Assembly: GCA_051657165.1 (NCBI GenBank)
Contig: JBOFKD010000262.1
Span: forward strand, 14,527 to 78,526
Source: UBA7332 sp051657165
GTDB taxonomy: Bacteria; Bacteroidota; Bacteroidia; Bacteroidales; UBA7332
Length of the DNA stretch: 64,000 nt
Direction: 5' to 3'
Shown: positions 27,719 to 35,684 of the stretch, piece by piece
How positions within the stretch are numbered: position 1 is the stretch's first letter
How the letters are laid out: every line of letters starts with the position of its first letter
The notes under the pieces: generated by a model
Told to the model about the DNA's origin: nothing
The model's input: only the letters and a program-made list of their open reading frames with translations
The model's database searches: none
Program-made: the position numbers and the translations under genes

Positions 27719-27861
27719 ACCGTCACCCGTCACCTTTCGCAACTATTCACTGGCTATCAATGCCTTACGGGTGACGGCAGTCGAAATTTACCGTCACCTT
27801 TACCGTAACCCTTATCCTTCTATTATTCAACCACTTACAAAACAAGGTGACGGGTGACGGT
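27719..27861. repeat. Inverted-repeat element built from the word CCGTCACC
   Basis: The ends are a perfect 18 bp inverted pair, 27719-27736 and 27844-27861, each holding two overlapping copies of the word at 7 bp spacing. Inside are one inverted copy (27767-27777) and direct copies at 27790 and about 27802. The layout (double word, inner words of both senses, inverted double word) is that of the elements at 11644, 50712 and 51001. The outer flanks are AT-rich and only loosely similar to theirs. Confidence 0.85.
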
Positions 27862-28117
27862 AAAATACGCATAAAAACAAGCGAGTATACGTATATATTA
27901 GTCGAAACAAAGGAGGAATTATTTATTATATACGGATGGTTTAGTTGCGAAATACGGTCGATTTACATTTCCGCTCCGGAGCGGATGTATAAAGGATACG
28001 GTTGAACGAACTAAGCCTCTTATATACAGCTATTAATTGTCGGTTTATTCTTGCTAATTTATACGGTTGGGAAAGCAATGATATACGGTTATTTTTTGAA
28101 GCGGAACGGAGGTTTTT

Positions 28118-28285
28118 ATGAGTGTATTTATTTGCTACTTGCAAATAAAAGTTTGCTACTTGCAAAACTTATTTTGCTACTTGCTAATTTTAGTTTGCTA
28201 CCTGCAAACGGGCATGGTCATACCGTTGGTAATTTGCTTAAGAGAAATTCGAAATTCTCTTAAGAGAAAATGGAAAAACACTTAA
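28118..28285 (+). CDS. Candidate 55-residue hydrophobic protein in the dispersed element
   Basis: An ATG at 28118 preceded by GGAGG (6 bp upstream) opens a 55-codon frame. The protein has four Cys-containing heptads (FICYLQI, KVCYLQN, LFCYLLI, LVCYLQT) and a basic tail (LREIRNSLKRKWKNT). The inverted element copy encodes a same-length frame at 51285-51452. An overlapping frame (from 28087, LLLANKS heptads) is also open in both copies, so conservation of DNA words alone could explain both. A small membrane peptide or type I toxin is conceivable but unsupported. Confidence 0.3.
   Translation: MSVFICYLQIKVCYLQNLFCYLLILVCYLQTGMVIPLVICLREIRNSLKRKWKNT
28131..28205 (+). repeat. 21-bp-period array of TTTGCTACTTGC
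   Basis: Units start at 28131, 28152, 28173 and 28194, all exactly 21 bp apart; the last reads TTTGCTACCTGC. The nine-base spacers differ. It lies inside the dispersed element and is matched by four units at 51365-51439. Confidence 0.93.
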
Positions 28286-28290
28286 GAGAA
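28237..28290. repeat. 22-bp-period array of CTTAAGAGAA
   Basis: CTTAAGAGAA starts at 28237, 28259 and 28281, with a weak fourth at 28303: period exactly 22 bp. The second unit is the full palindrome TTCTCTTAAGAGAA. The other element copy has the same word at 51280, 51302 and 51324 (reverse sense), again 22 bp apart. Confidence 0.93.
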
Positions 28291-28353
28291 TTTCCGGAAG
28301 CTCTAAAGTGATTAAAAAGTAAGCGCCTCCGCGATGGTCTATTGTATAAGAAA

Positions 28354-28397
28354 AAAAAGAAGCCGGATTTGATTTTACTCAAAACCGGCTTCTTTTT
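28354..28397. terminator. Terminator downstream of engB (bidirectional)
   Basis: A 13 bp stem (28354-28366 against 28385-28397) with A and T tracts on the two sides, 20 bp after the engB stop codon. Confidence 0.85.
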
Positions 28398-28416
28398 ATC
28401 GGATCACAGAGTCCGT

Positions 28417-29016
28417 TTACTTCATATTCTTATTAATCTCATCGATATAATTCAGTAGTTCATCTCTACCTATTTTCTTCTCAGAAGATGTTTCAAAAAT
28501 CACTGGAAGCTCTTCCCACGACTCACGTAGCTTTGATTCCAGCGCCAGACGGTTCGCTGATTTCTGACCTTTAGAGATTTTGTCCAGCTTAGTCAGGACA
28601 ATACAGAAGGGAACACCCTGTTCGCCTAACCAGTCGATAAATTCCATATCAATCTTTTGAGGTTCGTGACGAGAGTCAATCAATACGAACAAGCAAGTAA
28701 GCTGTTCTCTTTCCTTGATATAATGTTCAATAATATTCTTAATCTGCTCGCGCCCTTCTTTTCCGCGTCTTGCGTATCCATATCCCGGAAGATCGACCAG
28801 ATACCAGTCGTCATTGATTATAAAGTGATTAATCAACAATGTCTTACCCGGTGTTTGCGAAGTCATAGCCAACCCTTTTTTCTGGGTAAGCATATTGATC
28901 AGAGAAGACTTCCCTACATTAGAACGCCCGATAAATGCATATTCAGGAAGTGAGTCCTGCGGGCATTTTTTCACCTGCGTATTACTAATTACAAATTCTG
29001 CTTTTTTAATATCCAT
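28417..29016 (-). CDS. engB: Ribosome-biogenesis GTPase YsxC/EngB
   Basis: EngB is an essential TrmE-Era-type GTPase needed for 50S subunit assembly. The 199-residue product has G1 GRSNVGKSSLI (about 31-41), G3 DLPGYG, and G4 TKLDK, with typical spacing and length. It is the last gene of the M24 peptidase-ttcA-engB series on the minus strand and is followed by a terminator. Confidence 0.96.
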   Translation of the reverse strand: MDIKKAEFVISNTQVKKCPQDSLPEYAFIGRSNVGKSSLINMLTQKKGLAMTSQTPGKTLLINHFIINDDWYLVDLPGYGYARRGKEGREQIKNIIEHYIKEREQLTCLFVLIDSRHEPQKIDMEFIDWLGEQGVPFCIVLTKLDKISKGQKSANRLALESKLRESWEELPVIFETSSEKKIGRDELLNYIDEINKNMK

Positions 29017-29044
29017 AGTTTCTCTTTTGTTAGGGAGTAATAAA

Positions 29045-29794
29045 TTAATCCTCTACCGGTTGTGGCAAATATTCGCTCTGAATATTAGTCATACTACCCC
29101 AGATATGATGACGAGCCTGGGGATTAAGCGCTTCCAGCTGTTTAACAATATCTTTCATTGCTCCACGATTAGAGGTGCGCTCATGCGGACAGTTCTTCTT
29201 CTGCTTTTTATATTCGCGTAGTTCCGATAAGCGGATCAGATCTGATTCGGCCATCAGACACATAGGTCTGATAATAGTCATATCAAATTTCTCCATTTTC
29301 AATTTTGGCGGCATCGTACCAAACGCTCCCTGAAAAGTCATATTCATAAGAAGCGTCTGGATGACATCGTCCTGGTGGTGCCCCAAAGCTATTTTGGTGC
29401 AATTGTGTTCTTTGGCAAGGGTAAAAAGTAGTTTTCTCCGGTTCCAGGAACAAAGAAAACAGGGCGATTTCCGGTGGTCAGACGACTCATCAAAAGATGT
29501 TGTCGCATGAATAAACGGAATGTCGTATTCACGACAATGCTTTTCCAGATATTCCAGATCAGACTGATAAGGAATATTCTCCATCGTTATATGTGCTGCC
29601 ACTACTTCAAATCGTGGACGGAAAATTCTTTTCTTTCTTCCTAAAAGTTCAACCAGAGCCAGTGAATCTTTTCCTCCTGAAAGGCCGATCAATACACGAT
29701 CGCCTTCCTGAATCAATCCATATTTATCAATCGCCTCGCGCATTTTAGCGTCAAGTTTGCGCATAAAATGCTCTTCAGGTGTATATTTCCCCAT
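29045..29794 (-). CDS. ttcA: TtcA-family tRNA 2-thiocytidine synthetase
   Basis: TtcA adds sulfur to C32 of certain tRNAs using ATP and a [4Fe-4S] cluster. The 249-residue product has the PP-loop SGGKDS (39-44), the cluster cysteines CxxC (Cys112, Cys115 in SPCFLCSWNRR) and a third cysteine in KKNCPHERTSNR. All are intact. The protein is somewhat shorter than the E. coli enzyme (~311) at the C-terminus. The neighbours are engB (28 bp after) and the M24 peptidase (14 bp before). Confidence 0.9.
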   Translation of the reverse strand: MGKYTPEEHFMRKLDAKMREAIDKYGLIQEGDRVLIGLSGGKDSLALVELLGRKKRIFRPRFEVVAAHITMENIPYQSDLEYLEKHCREYDIPFIHATTSFDESSDHRKSPCFLCSWNRRKLLFTLAKEHNCTKIALGHHQDDVIQTLLMNMTFQGAFGTMPPKLKMEKFDMTIIRPMCLMAESDLIRLSELREYKKQKKNCPHERTSNRGAMKDIVKQLEALNPQARHHIWGSMTNIQSEYLPQPVED

Positions 29795-29808
29795 TGTCAG
29801 GAATTTCC

Positions 29809-30990
29809 TTAATTAGCTGTTAAATCAATAATGTTTTCATCCAGCAAAGTCAGTTTCTCCAATCCTGTTTCATGAACAAGGAAAGTATTCTCAACTCCGA
29901 CAGCTCCTACGCCCGGAATAACAAACTTTGGTTCGATAGCTATAATATTATTTGCCTGTAGTCTTTCTTTTGAGCGACCAAATAAGACAGGCAATTCGTT
30001 AATTTCAAGACCGACTCCATGGCCTACAAATGCAGCCTGTTGTCCGTAGCCCATAAAATACTCTGCCAGACCTTCTTCTTTAGCTTTCTCTGAAGCCAGA
30101 ATATAAAGTTCAGCACAAGCGGTTCCGGATCTGGCCATATCTTTAATCATATGTTCAATATCCATAGACACCTGATGAGCTTTATAAGCCAGTTCGGATA
30201 ATTTACCTACCGAGAATGTACGGGTCATATCACTGATATACGGTGAGAAAGTTCCTCCCATGTCTACCATTACAGATTGTCCCTCTCCGATAACAGAACC
30301 ACAACTTCCGATTGGTAATGACGGGTCAACTCCTGCTCCGCCCATTGCAAAATCATAAGCAGATGCAGCCAGGGCATTATCACCGGCAAGAATACTTCCC
30401 ATAAAGATCTCCATGTTCGGTCCGAAAGCACGGAATATACCCATTGCACCATGAGTACGAAATAAATGCTCAACTTCAATATTAAACTCCAGATCTGTCA
30501 TACCCGGACGATAACATGAAGGAATTAATTTCATAGTCTCAGCATGCAAACTACATGTCTTGCGATACATCGAAACTTCAAACGGCGTTTTCACCGCACG
30601 AACAACGCGCATCATTCCTGAAATATTTTTCACTTCAGTCTCAGCAAATAATGCAGCCAGACGAGTTTGTTCATTAAACGACAGCACATCATTTTCCAAT
30701 CCCAGAGATTTAGGAAGAATGCAACGTCTCTCGTTCAAAACCGCCGGAATATCTTCCGGTTTACGTATATATACTATGTTTCCGGCAGAAAGGCCTAACG
30801 GTCTTTTCACAAAGAAAATCGGTTCACCTTCTACAGGTAAATAAAAGTAACCGTTAAATACTCGACCGGAGATATAAAGCAAATTAACCGTTCCACTAAT
30901 AAGACAGGCCTCAATATCCGACCGGATCATTGCTTGTCTTACTTTATTCCAACGAAGAGCTAACTCTTCCTGTAATTCTTTTGTGTACAT
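29809..30990 (-). CDS. M24-family Xaa-Pro aminopeptidase-like protein
   Basis: Family M24 contains aminopeptidase P, prolidase and relatives with a dinuclear metal centre. The product (393 residues from ATG 30990; the longer frame would use TTG 31023) has a creatinase-type N-terminal domain and a pita-bread C-terminal domain. The ligands appear in order: Asp in VMVDMGG, Asp in SDMTRTFSVG, His in GHGVGLEINE, Glu in IEPKF and Glu in GVENTFLV. All are present, so it should be catalytic; the substrate is not determined. It is first in the operon with ttcA and engB. Confidence 0.88.
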   Translation of the reverse strand: MYTKELQEELALRWNKVRQAMIRSDIEACLISGTVNLLYISGRVFNGYFYLPVEGEPIFFVKRPLGLSAGNIVYIRKPEDIPAVLNERRCILPKSLGLENDVLSFNEQTRLAALFAETEVKNISGMMRVVRAVKTPFEVSMYRKTCSLHAETMKLIPSCYRPGMTDLEFNIEVEHLFRTHGAMGIFRAFGPNMEIFMGSILAGDNALAASAYDFAMGGAGVDPSLPIGSCGSVIGEGQSVMVDMGGTFSPYISDMTRTFSVGKLSELAYKAHQVSMDIEHMIKDMARSGTACAELYILASEKAKEEGLAEYFMGYGQQAAFVGHGVGLEINELPVLFGRSKERLQANNIIAIEPKFVIPGVGAVGVENTFLVHETGLEKLTLLDENIIDLTAN

Positions 30991-31250
30991 ATATTCAATA
31001 ACATACTTATAACTTCGGGACAAAGATAGGCAAAAAGCAGTTTACAAATTAGGTAGTTAAGGTATCATATCCGAGAATTAAGATTGTTTATTAATTCGTG
31101 TAAAAAAATCTTCATTAAAAAACAGGAAGACATCCTCTGAAATTGTAGAAAAATTCCACAACCTCCACAGAATCAGGGCTTATAAATCCACAACTTTTTG
31201 ACAGCCGGTCGAGATTTAAAAATTATTGGCTTAAATAAACATATTATGGG

Positions 31251-31281
31251 TTGCGCAAATTCAAAAGTTTAAACTACTTTG
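31251..31281 (+). promoter_or_regulatory. Probable promoter of the RND efflux operon
   Basis: TTG (31251-31253), a 21 bp spacer and TACTTTG (31275-31281) resemble the -33/-7 consensus, with one base missing in the -7 spacer. It lies about 115 bp upstream of the first gene. The rest of 30991-31398 is AT-rich and holds nothing else I can name; no regulator gene is adjacent. Confidence 0.5.
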
Positions 31282-31398
31282 CGTCATAAAATAATAGATA
31301 AACAAGTTTTTAAATATAACCCCGGTGTTTGATATTTTCGTTTGTTGTTGTCCTGTCTGAAAAGAAAATATTACAAACCATACATTATTCATACTCAT

Positions 31399-32562
31399 AT
31401 GATGCTAAAAAAGAATATACTGTTTTTAGTAGTACTCATTGCACCTATCTTTTTCTCAGCGTGTAAGAAACAAAAAGCAGAACAATTGCCTGTAGTGGTA
31501 GTTGAGTATCCAAAACGTAAAAACATCGATTTAGAAGGTGAATACGTTGGGCGAATACGTCCCAATAAGTATGTGGAAATACATGCCCGCGTTGTAGGAT
31601 ATCTGGAAAAAATGCTATTCTCCGAAGGGAAACGCGTAAATGCCAATCAACCTCTGTTCAGCATCAATCAGGCTCAGTATAAAGCCAGAGCCGAGAAAGC
31701 CAGAGCTCAACTAAAAAAGGACAAAGCTCAGACAGCCAAAGCTGAAAGAGATGTGCAGAGACTACAACCTCTTTTTGAACAAAACGCCGTTAGTAAACTA
31801 GATCTGGAGAATGCTGTTGCTGCATTGGAAAATGCGCAGGCAAGTGTTGCGATGAGTAAGGCTGATCTGGATCAGGCTGAACTGGAATTAAGTTATACAA
31901 CTGTACGCTCCCCTATCTCGGGTTATGTCAGCGAACGCCATGTCGATATCGGATCTTTGGTTGGCGGAAGCGGAAAATCTTTACTGGCAACCGTTGTTGA
32001 AACAGATACGGTACTGGTTGATTTTAAAATGACAGCACTGGATTATCTGAAAAGCAAAGAAAGAAATGTGAGCATCGGTGAGCGTGACTCATCCCGTTCA
32101 TGGCAACCGACAGTTACGGTGACATTAGCCGATAACTCTGTGTATCCCCTAAAAGGTATTGTAGACTTTGCCGATCCGCAGGTAGATCCTCAAACAGGAA
32201 CATTTACGGTTCGTGCTCAGCTATATAATCCGGACAGAAAACTACTTCCGGGTCAGTTTACGAAAGTAAAATTATTACTGGATGTTGTTGAGAATGCGAT
32301 TATTATTCCGCGTAAAGCCGTTTCTATTGAAACCGGTGGCGCATATGTATATGTAATAAAAAGAGACAGTACAGCTGAGAGACGCTTTGTTGAGATCTCT
32401 CAGGAACTGGAAAATGAAGTGATCATTGAACGCGGCTTAAGCGTGTATGATCAAATCGTCACTGAAGGATTCCATAAACTAAAACCAGGCACAAAGGCTC
32501 GTCCGGTGCACTCATGGGATAAGTCAACTATGGAAAACTTAAAAAAGGAGGATGAAGTATGA
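31399..32562 (+). CDS. RND efflux periplasmic adaptor (membrane fusion protein)
   Basis: This protein bridges the inner-membrane pump to the outer-membrane channel. The product (387 residues from ATG 31399) is a lipoprotein (FFSAC lipobox, Cys near 23). It has a lipoyl half-motif near 70-90, a coiled-coil hairpin (about 95-165, rich in Ala, Lys and Glu), the second lipoyl half VRSPISGYVSERHVDIGSLVG, and a beta-barrel. The longer frame starting at 31342 would begin with a non-ATG region lacking a signal. It overlaps the pump gene by 4 bp. Confidence 0.94.
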   Translation: MMLKKNILFLVVLIAPIFFSACKKQKAEQLPVVVVEYPKRKNIDLEGEYVGRIRPNKYVEIHARVVGYLEKMLFSEGKRVNANQPLFSINQAQYKARAEKARAQLKKDKAQTAKAERDVQRLQPLFEQNAVSKLDLENAVAALENAQASVAMSKADLDQAELELSYTTVRSPISGYVSERHVDIGSLVGGSGKSLLATVVETDTVLVDFKMTALDYLKSKERNVSIGERDSSRSWQPTVTVTLADNSVYPLKGIVDFADPQVDPQTGTFTVRAQLYNPDRKLLPGQFTKVKLLLDVVENAIIIPRKAVSIETGGAYVYVIKRDSTAERRFVEISQELENEVIIERGLSVYDQIVTEGFHKLKPGTKARPVHSWDKSTMENLKKEDEV

Positions 32563-35500
32563 AACCAGGATTTTTCATAGATCGCCCCGTCTTTTCATGG
32601 GTGCTGTCTATCGTTATAGTGGTCGTGGGGATTATTGGTCTGAAGCTGTTGCCGGTAGATCAGTACCCAAAGATCACACCTCCCGTTATTAAAGTAAGCT
32701 GTTCGTACCCGGGTGCGAGTGCCATGACTGTATCGCAAGCTGTAGCTACTCCGCTCGAACAACAACTGAACGGTACTCCGGGTATGATCTACATGGAATC
32801 AAGCAGCAGTAACTCGGGAGGATTATCTATTGACCTTACTTTTGATGTATCTGTAGATGCAGATCTGGCAGCCGTAGAGGTACAAAACAGAATAAAGCTT
32901 GCCGAAGCCGGACTCCCGGCTGAAGTTATTCAAAACGGTATTCGTGTGGATAAACAATCAGCCAGCCAGCTGATGACACTCTGTCTGACATCTTCGGACC
33001 CTAAATTTGATGAGATATACCTGAGTAACTACGCAACAATTAATGTCATCGATGTGTTAAAGCGTATTCCGGGTGTAGGACGTATTTCGAATATCGGAAG
33101 CCGTTACTACGGGATGATGATCTGGGTAATGCCAGACAGACTAGCCAGTTTCGGCCTAACAGTGAAAGATCTTCAGGCTGCACTGAAAGATCAGAACCGC
33201 GAAGCTGCTGCCGGAGAGCTGGGACTTCAGCCGATGGATAATCTGGATGTAGCCATTCCGATCAGTACAAAAGGAAGACTTAGTTCAACGAAAGAATTTG
33301 AAGATATTGTCGTAAAGGCAAATCCCGATGGATCTATTATCCGCATAAAAGATGTTGCCCGCGTTTCGCTGGAAGCATCCAGCTATTCTACAGAAAGTGG
33401 ATTGGACGGAAAAAATGCAGCCGTTCTTTCGATTTATCTGTTACCGGGTGCTAATGCCCTTCAGGTAGCTGATGAGATCCGCAACGAAATGAAAGAGATT
33501 AAGCGTAACTTCCCGGAGGGAATGGATTATATTATTCCTTTTGATAATACGACTTATATAAAAGATTCTATTCATGAGGTATATATTACACTGATTGAAG
33601 CTTTACTTCTCGTAATCCTTGTGGTATATCTTTCATTGCAGAACTGGAGAGCTACGCTTATCCCTGTGATAGCGGTTCCAATCTCACTGATCGGAACATT
33701 CGGAGTAATGCTAATTTTCGGATTCTCGCTAAACCTGCTTACTCTTCTGGGGTTAGTACTGGCTATCGGTATTGTGGTAGATGATGCGATTGTGGTAGTT
33801 GAAAGTGTCGAACGCCTGATGGCTGAAGAAAACCTGAGTGCCCGCGAGGCAACACACAAAGCGATGAAGGGATTGTCCGGAGCATTAATTGCAACATCTC
33901 TGGTTTTGGCTGCTGTATTCGTTCCGGTGAGTTTTCTGGATGGTATTACCGGACAGCTTTACCGTCAGTTCTCGATCACAATTGTTGTATCCGTTCTTAT
34001 TTCTACAGTCGTTGCTCTGACATTAAGCCCTGCCATGTGTGCGATTATTCTTAAACCTTCGGATAACGAAAGAAAGAATAAGGTATTCCGTGTGATCAAT
34101 GAGTCATTGGAGAAAGGGAATAATATATATGTAAAAGTTCTTCAGTCAGTACTGAGACGCTACAAGAGAGTATGGGTAGGATTCGGGATTGTACTTATTG
34201 CCATCTTTGTTCTGAATAAGATTATTCCTACCAGTTTTATTCCTGAAGAAGATCAGGGTGTATTTTCCGTTGAAATCGAATTGCCTGAAGGTTCAACACT
34301 TTCACGTACAAGAGAAGTGACAGAGAGAGCTATCCAGATGCTGGTTAATCATCCTGCTGTAGCACATGTTCAGAATGTTACCGGATCAAGTCCGAAGGTT
34401 GGTACAAATCAGTCAAGAGCTACATTAAGTGTAATTCTGAAAGACTGGGAAGAACGCGAATCTGAAGGGTATCATGTAAATAAAGTAATTGACGAAATTC
34501 GTAACGAGTTTTTCTATTTCCCTGAGGCGAAATGCTATTTTGGGAAACCTCCGGTTATTCCGGGACTGGGAACATCGGGCGGTTTTGAATTACAGCTTCA
34601 GGCCCGCAGCGGTGCAACATTCGATGAACTGATTGCAGCTGCCGATACGTTGATGTATTATGCAGCAAAAGATAAATCCATTGCTGAAATATCATCGGCT
34701 TTACAATCCGAGATTCCACAGCTTTATTTTGATGTAGACAGAGATAAAGCTCAGTTTTTGGGTATACCTATGTCGGATATTTTCTCAACTATGAAGTCCT
34801 ATCTGGGATCTGTGTATGTGAATGATTTCAACCTGTTTAACCGTATCTATAAAGTATACATTCAGGCTGAAGGACAATACAGATCACGTCCGGATAATCT
34901 GGGTATGTTCTTTGTGAAAGCAAACAACGGATCGATGGTTCCGCTGACAGCACTGGGAACTACCAGCTATACGACAGGTCCGGGGAACATCAAACGATTT
35001 AACATGTTCACCTCTGCTGTAATGCGCGGGACTCCTGCCAAAGGCTATAGTTCAGGGGAGGCAATGTCAGCTATGGAAAGTATTGCAAACAAGCATTTAC
35101 CGGATAATATTCAGATTGAATGGAGCGGATTGTCTTACCAGGAGAAAAAAGCAGGTGGTCAGATGGGATTGATTCTGGCGCTGGTATTTCTGTTTGTCTT
35201 TTTATTCCTGGCAGCTCAATACGAAAGCTGGCTTGTTCCGGCTGCCGTATTATTATCATTACCGGTAGCTGCGCTCGGAGCTTATCTTGGTATCTGGATT
35301 ACAGGGCTGGAAAACAACATTTACTTCCAGATCGGTATGGTCACCCTGATTGGTCTGGCTGCTAAAAATGCTATTCTGATTGTAGAGTTTGCCAAAGAAA
35401 AAGTAGAAAGCGGAGCCGAACTTACAACTGCTGCTATAGAGGCTGCAAAGATGAGATTCAGACCTATTGTTATGACATCTTTAGCTTTTGTATTAGGAAT

Positions 35501-35684
35501 GCTTCCTATGGTGCTTGCCTCAGGACCGGGAAGTGCCGGCAGACATTCTATCGGTACAGGTGTATTCTTCGGAATGCTGGTAGCTATTACATTTGGAATT
35601 GTATTAGTACCTTTCTTCTTTGTCATGGTATACCGGTTCAAGGATTTCTTAAAACAACGATTTAAAAAGAAAAGCCATGCTTAA
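32559..35684 (+). CDS. RND (HAE1/AcrB-type) efflux pump
   Basis: AcrB-type pumps expel hydrophobic compounds using the proton gradient. The 1041-residue product has 12 membrane helices and two large periplasmic loops. The proton relay Asp-Asp lies at 408-409 (GIVVDDAIVVVES) and the partner Lys in GLAAKNAILIVEF near 932. A GGAGG Shine-Dalgarno sequence sits about 10 bp upstream of the ATG, within the end of the adaptor gene, unusual for this phylum. It overlaps both neighbours (ATGA with the adaptor, 8 bp with the channel), so the three subunits are translationally coupled. The drug range is unknown. Confidence 0.96.
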   Translation: MKPGFFIDRPVFSWVLSIVIVVVGIIGLKLLPVDQYPKITPPVIKVSCSYPGASAMTVSQAVATPLEQQLNGTPGMIYMESSSSNSGGLSIDLTFDVSVDADLAAVEVQNRIKLAEAGLPAEVIQNGIRVDKQSASQLMTLCLTSSDPKFDEIYLSNYATINVIDVLKRIPGVGRISNIGSRYYGMMIWVMPDRLASFGLTVKDLQAALKDQNREAAAGELGLQPMDNLDVAIPISTKGRLSSTKEFEDIVVKANPDGSIIRIKDVARVSLEASSYSTESGLDGKNAAVLSIYLLPGANALQVADEIRNEMKEIKRNFPEGMDYIIPFDNTTYIKDSIHEVYITLIEALLLVILVVYLSLQNWRATLIPVIAVPISLIGTFGVMLIFGFSLNLLTLLGLVLAIGIVVDDAIVVVESVERLMAEENLSAREATHKAMKGLSGALIATSLVLAAVFVPVSFLDGITGQLYRQFSITIVVSVLISTVVALTLSPAMCAIILKPSDNERKNKVFRVINESLEKGNNIYVKVLQSVLRRYKRVWVGFGIVLIAIFVLNKIIPTSFIPEEDQGVFSVEIELPEGSTLSRTREVTERAIQMLVNHPAVAHVQNVTGSSPKVGTNQSRATLSVILKDWEERESEGYHVNKVIDEIRNEFFYFPEAKCYFGKPPVIPGLGTSGGFELQLQARSGATFDELIAAADTLMYYAAKDKSIAEISSALQSEIPQLYFDVDRDKAQFLGIPMSDIFSTMKSYLGSVYVNDFNLFNRIYKVYIQAEGQYRSRPDNLGMFFVKANNGSMVPLTALGTTSYTTGPGNIKRFNMFTSAVMRGTPAKGYSSGEAMSAMESIANKHLPDNIQIEWSGLSYQEKKAGGQMGLILALVFLFVFLFLAAQYESWLVPAAVLLSLPVAALGAYLGIWITGLENNIYFQIGMVTLIGLAAKNAILIVEFAKEKVESGAELTTAAIEAAKMRFRPIVMTSLAFVLGMLPMVLASGPGSAGRHSIGTGVFFGMLVAITFGIVLVPFFFVMVYRFKDFLKQRFKKKSHA

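Larger units (their letters stand above)
27888..28300 (+). repeat. Dispersed ~410 bp element, copy 1
   Basis: Matches 51280-51757 in inverted orientation over its whole length at roughly 80-90 percent identity by eye. Shared landmarks in order are TATACGTATA, AGGAGGAATTATT, TACGAAATACGG (or its variant), a palindrome slot, GGRTACGG, TTGTCGGTTTATTCTT, TACGGTTGGGAAAGCAATGA and AGCGGAACGGAGGTTTTTAT. These are followed by the 21 bp array and the 22 bp CTTAAGAGAA array. This copy has a single 16 bp palindrome TCCGCTCCGGAGCGGA (27970-27985) where the other copy has four units of a different word. Confidence 0.9.
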
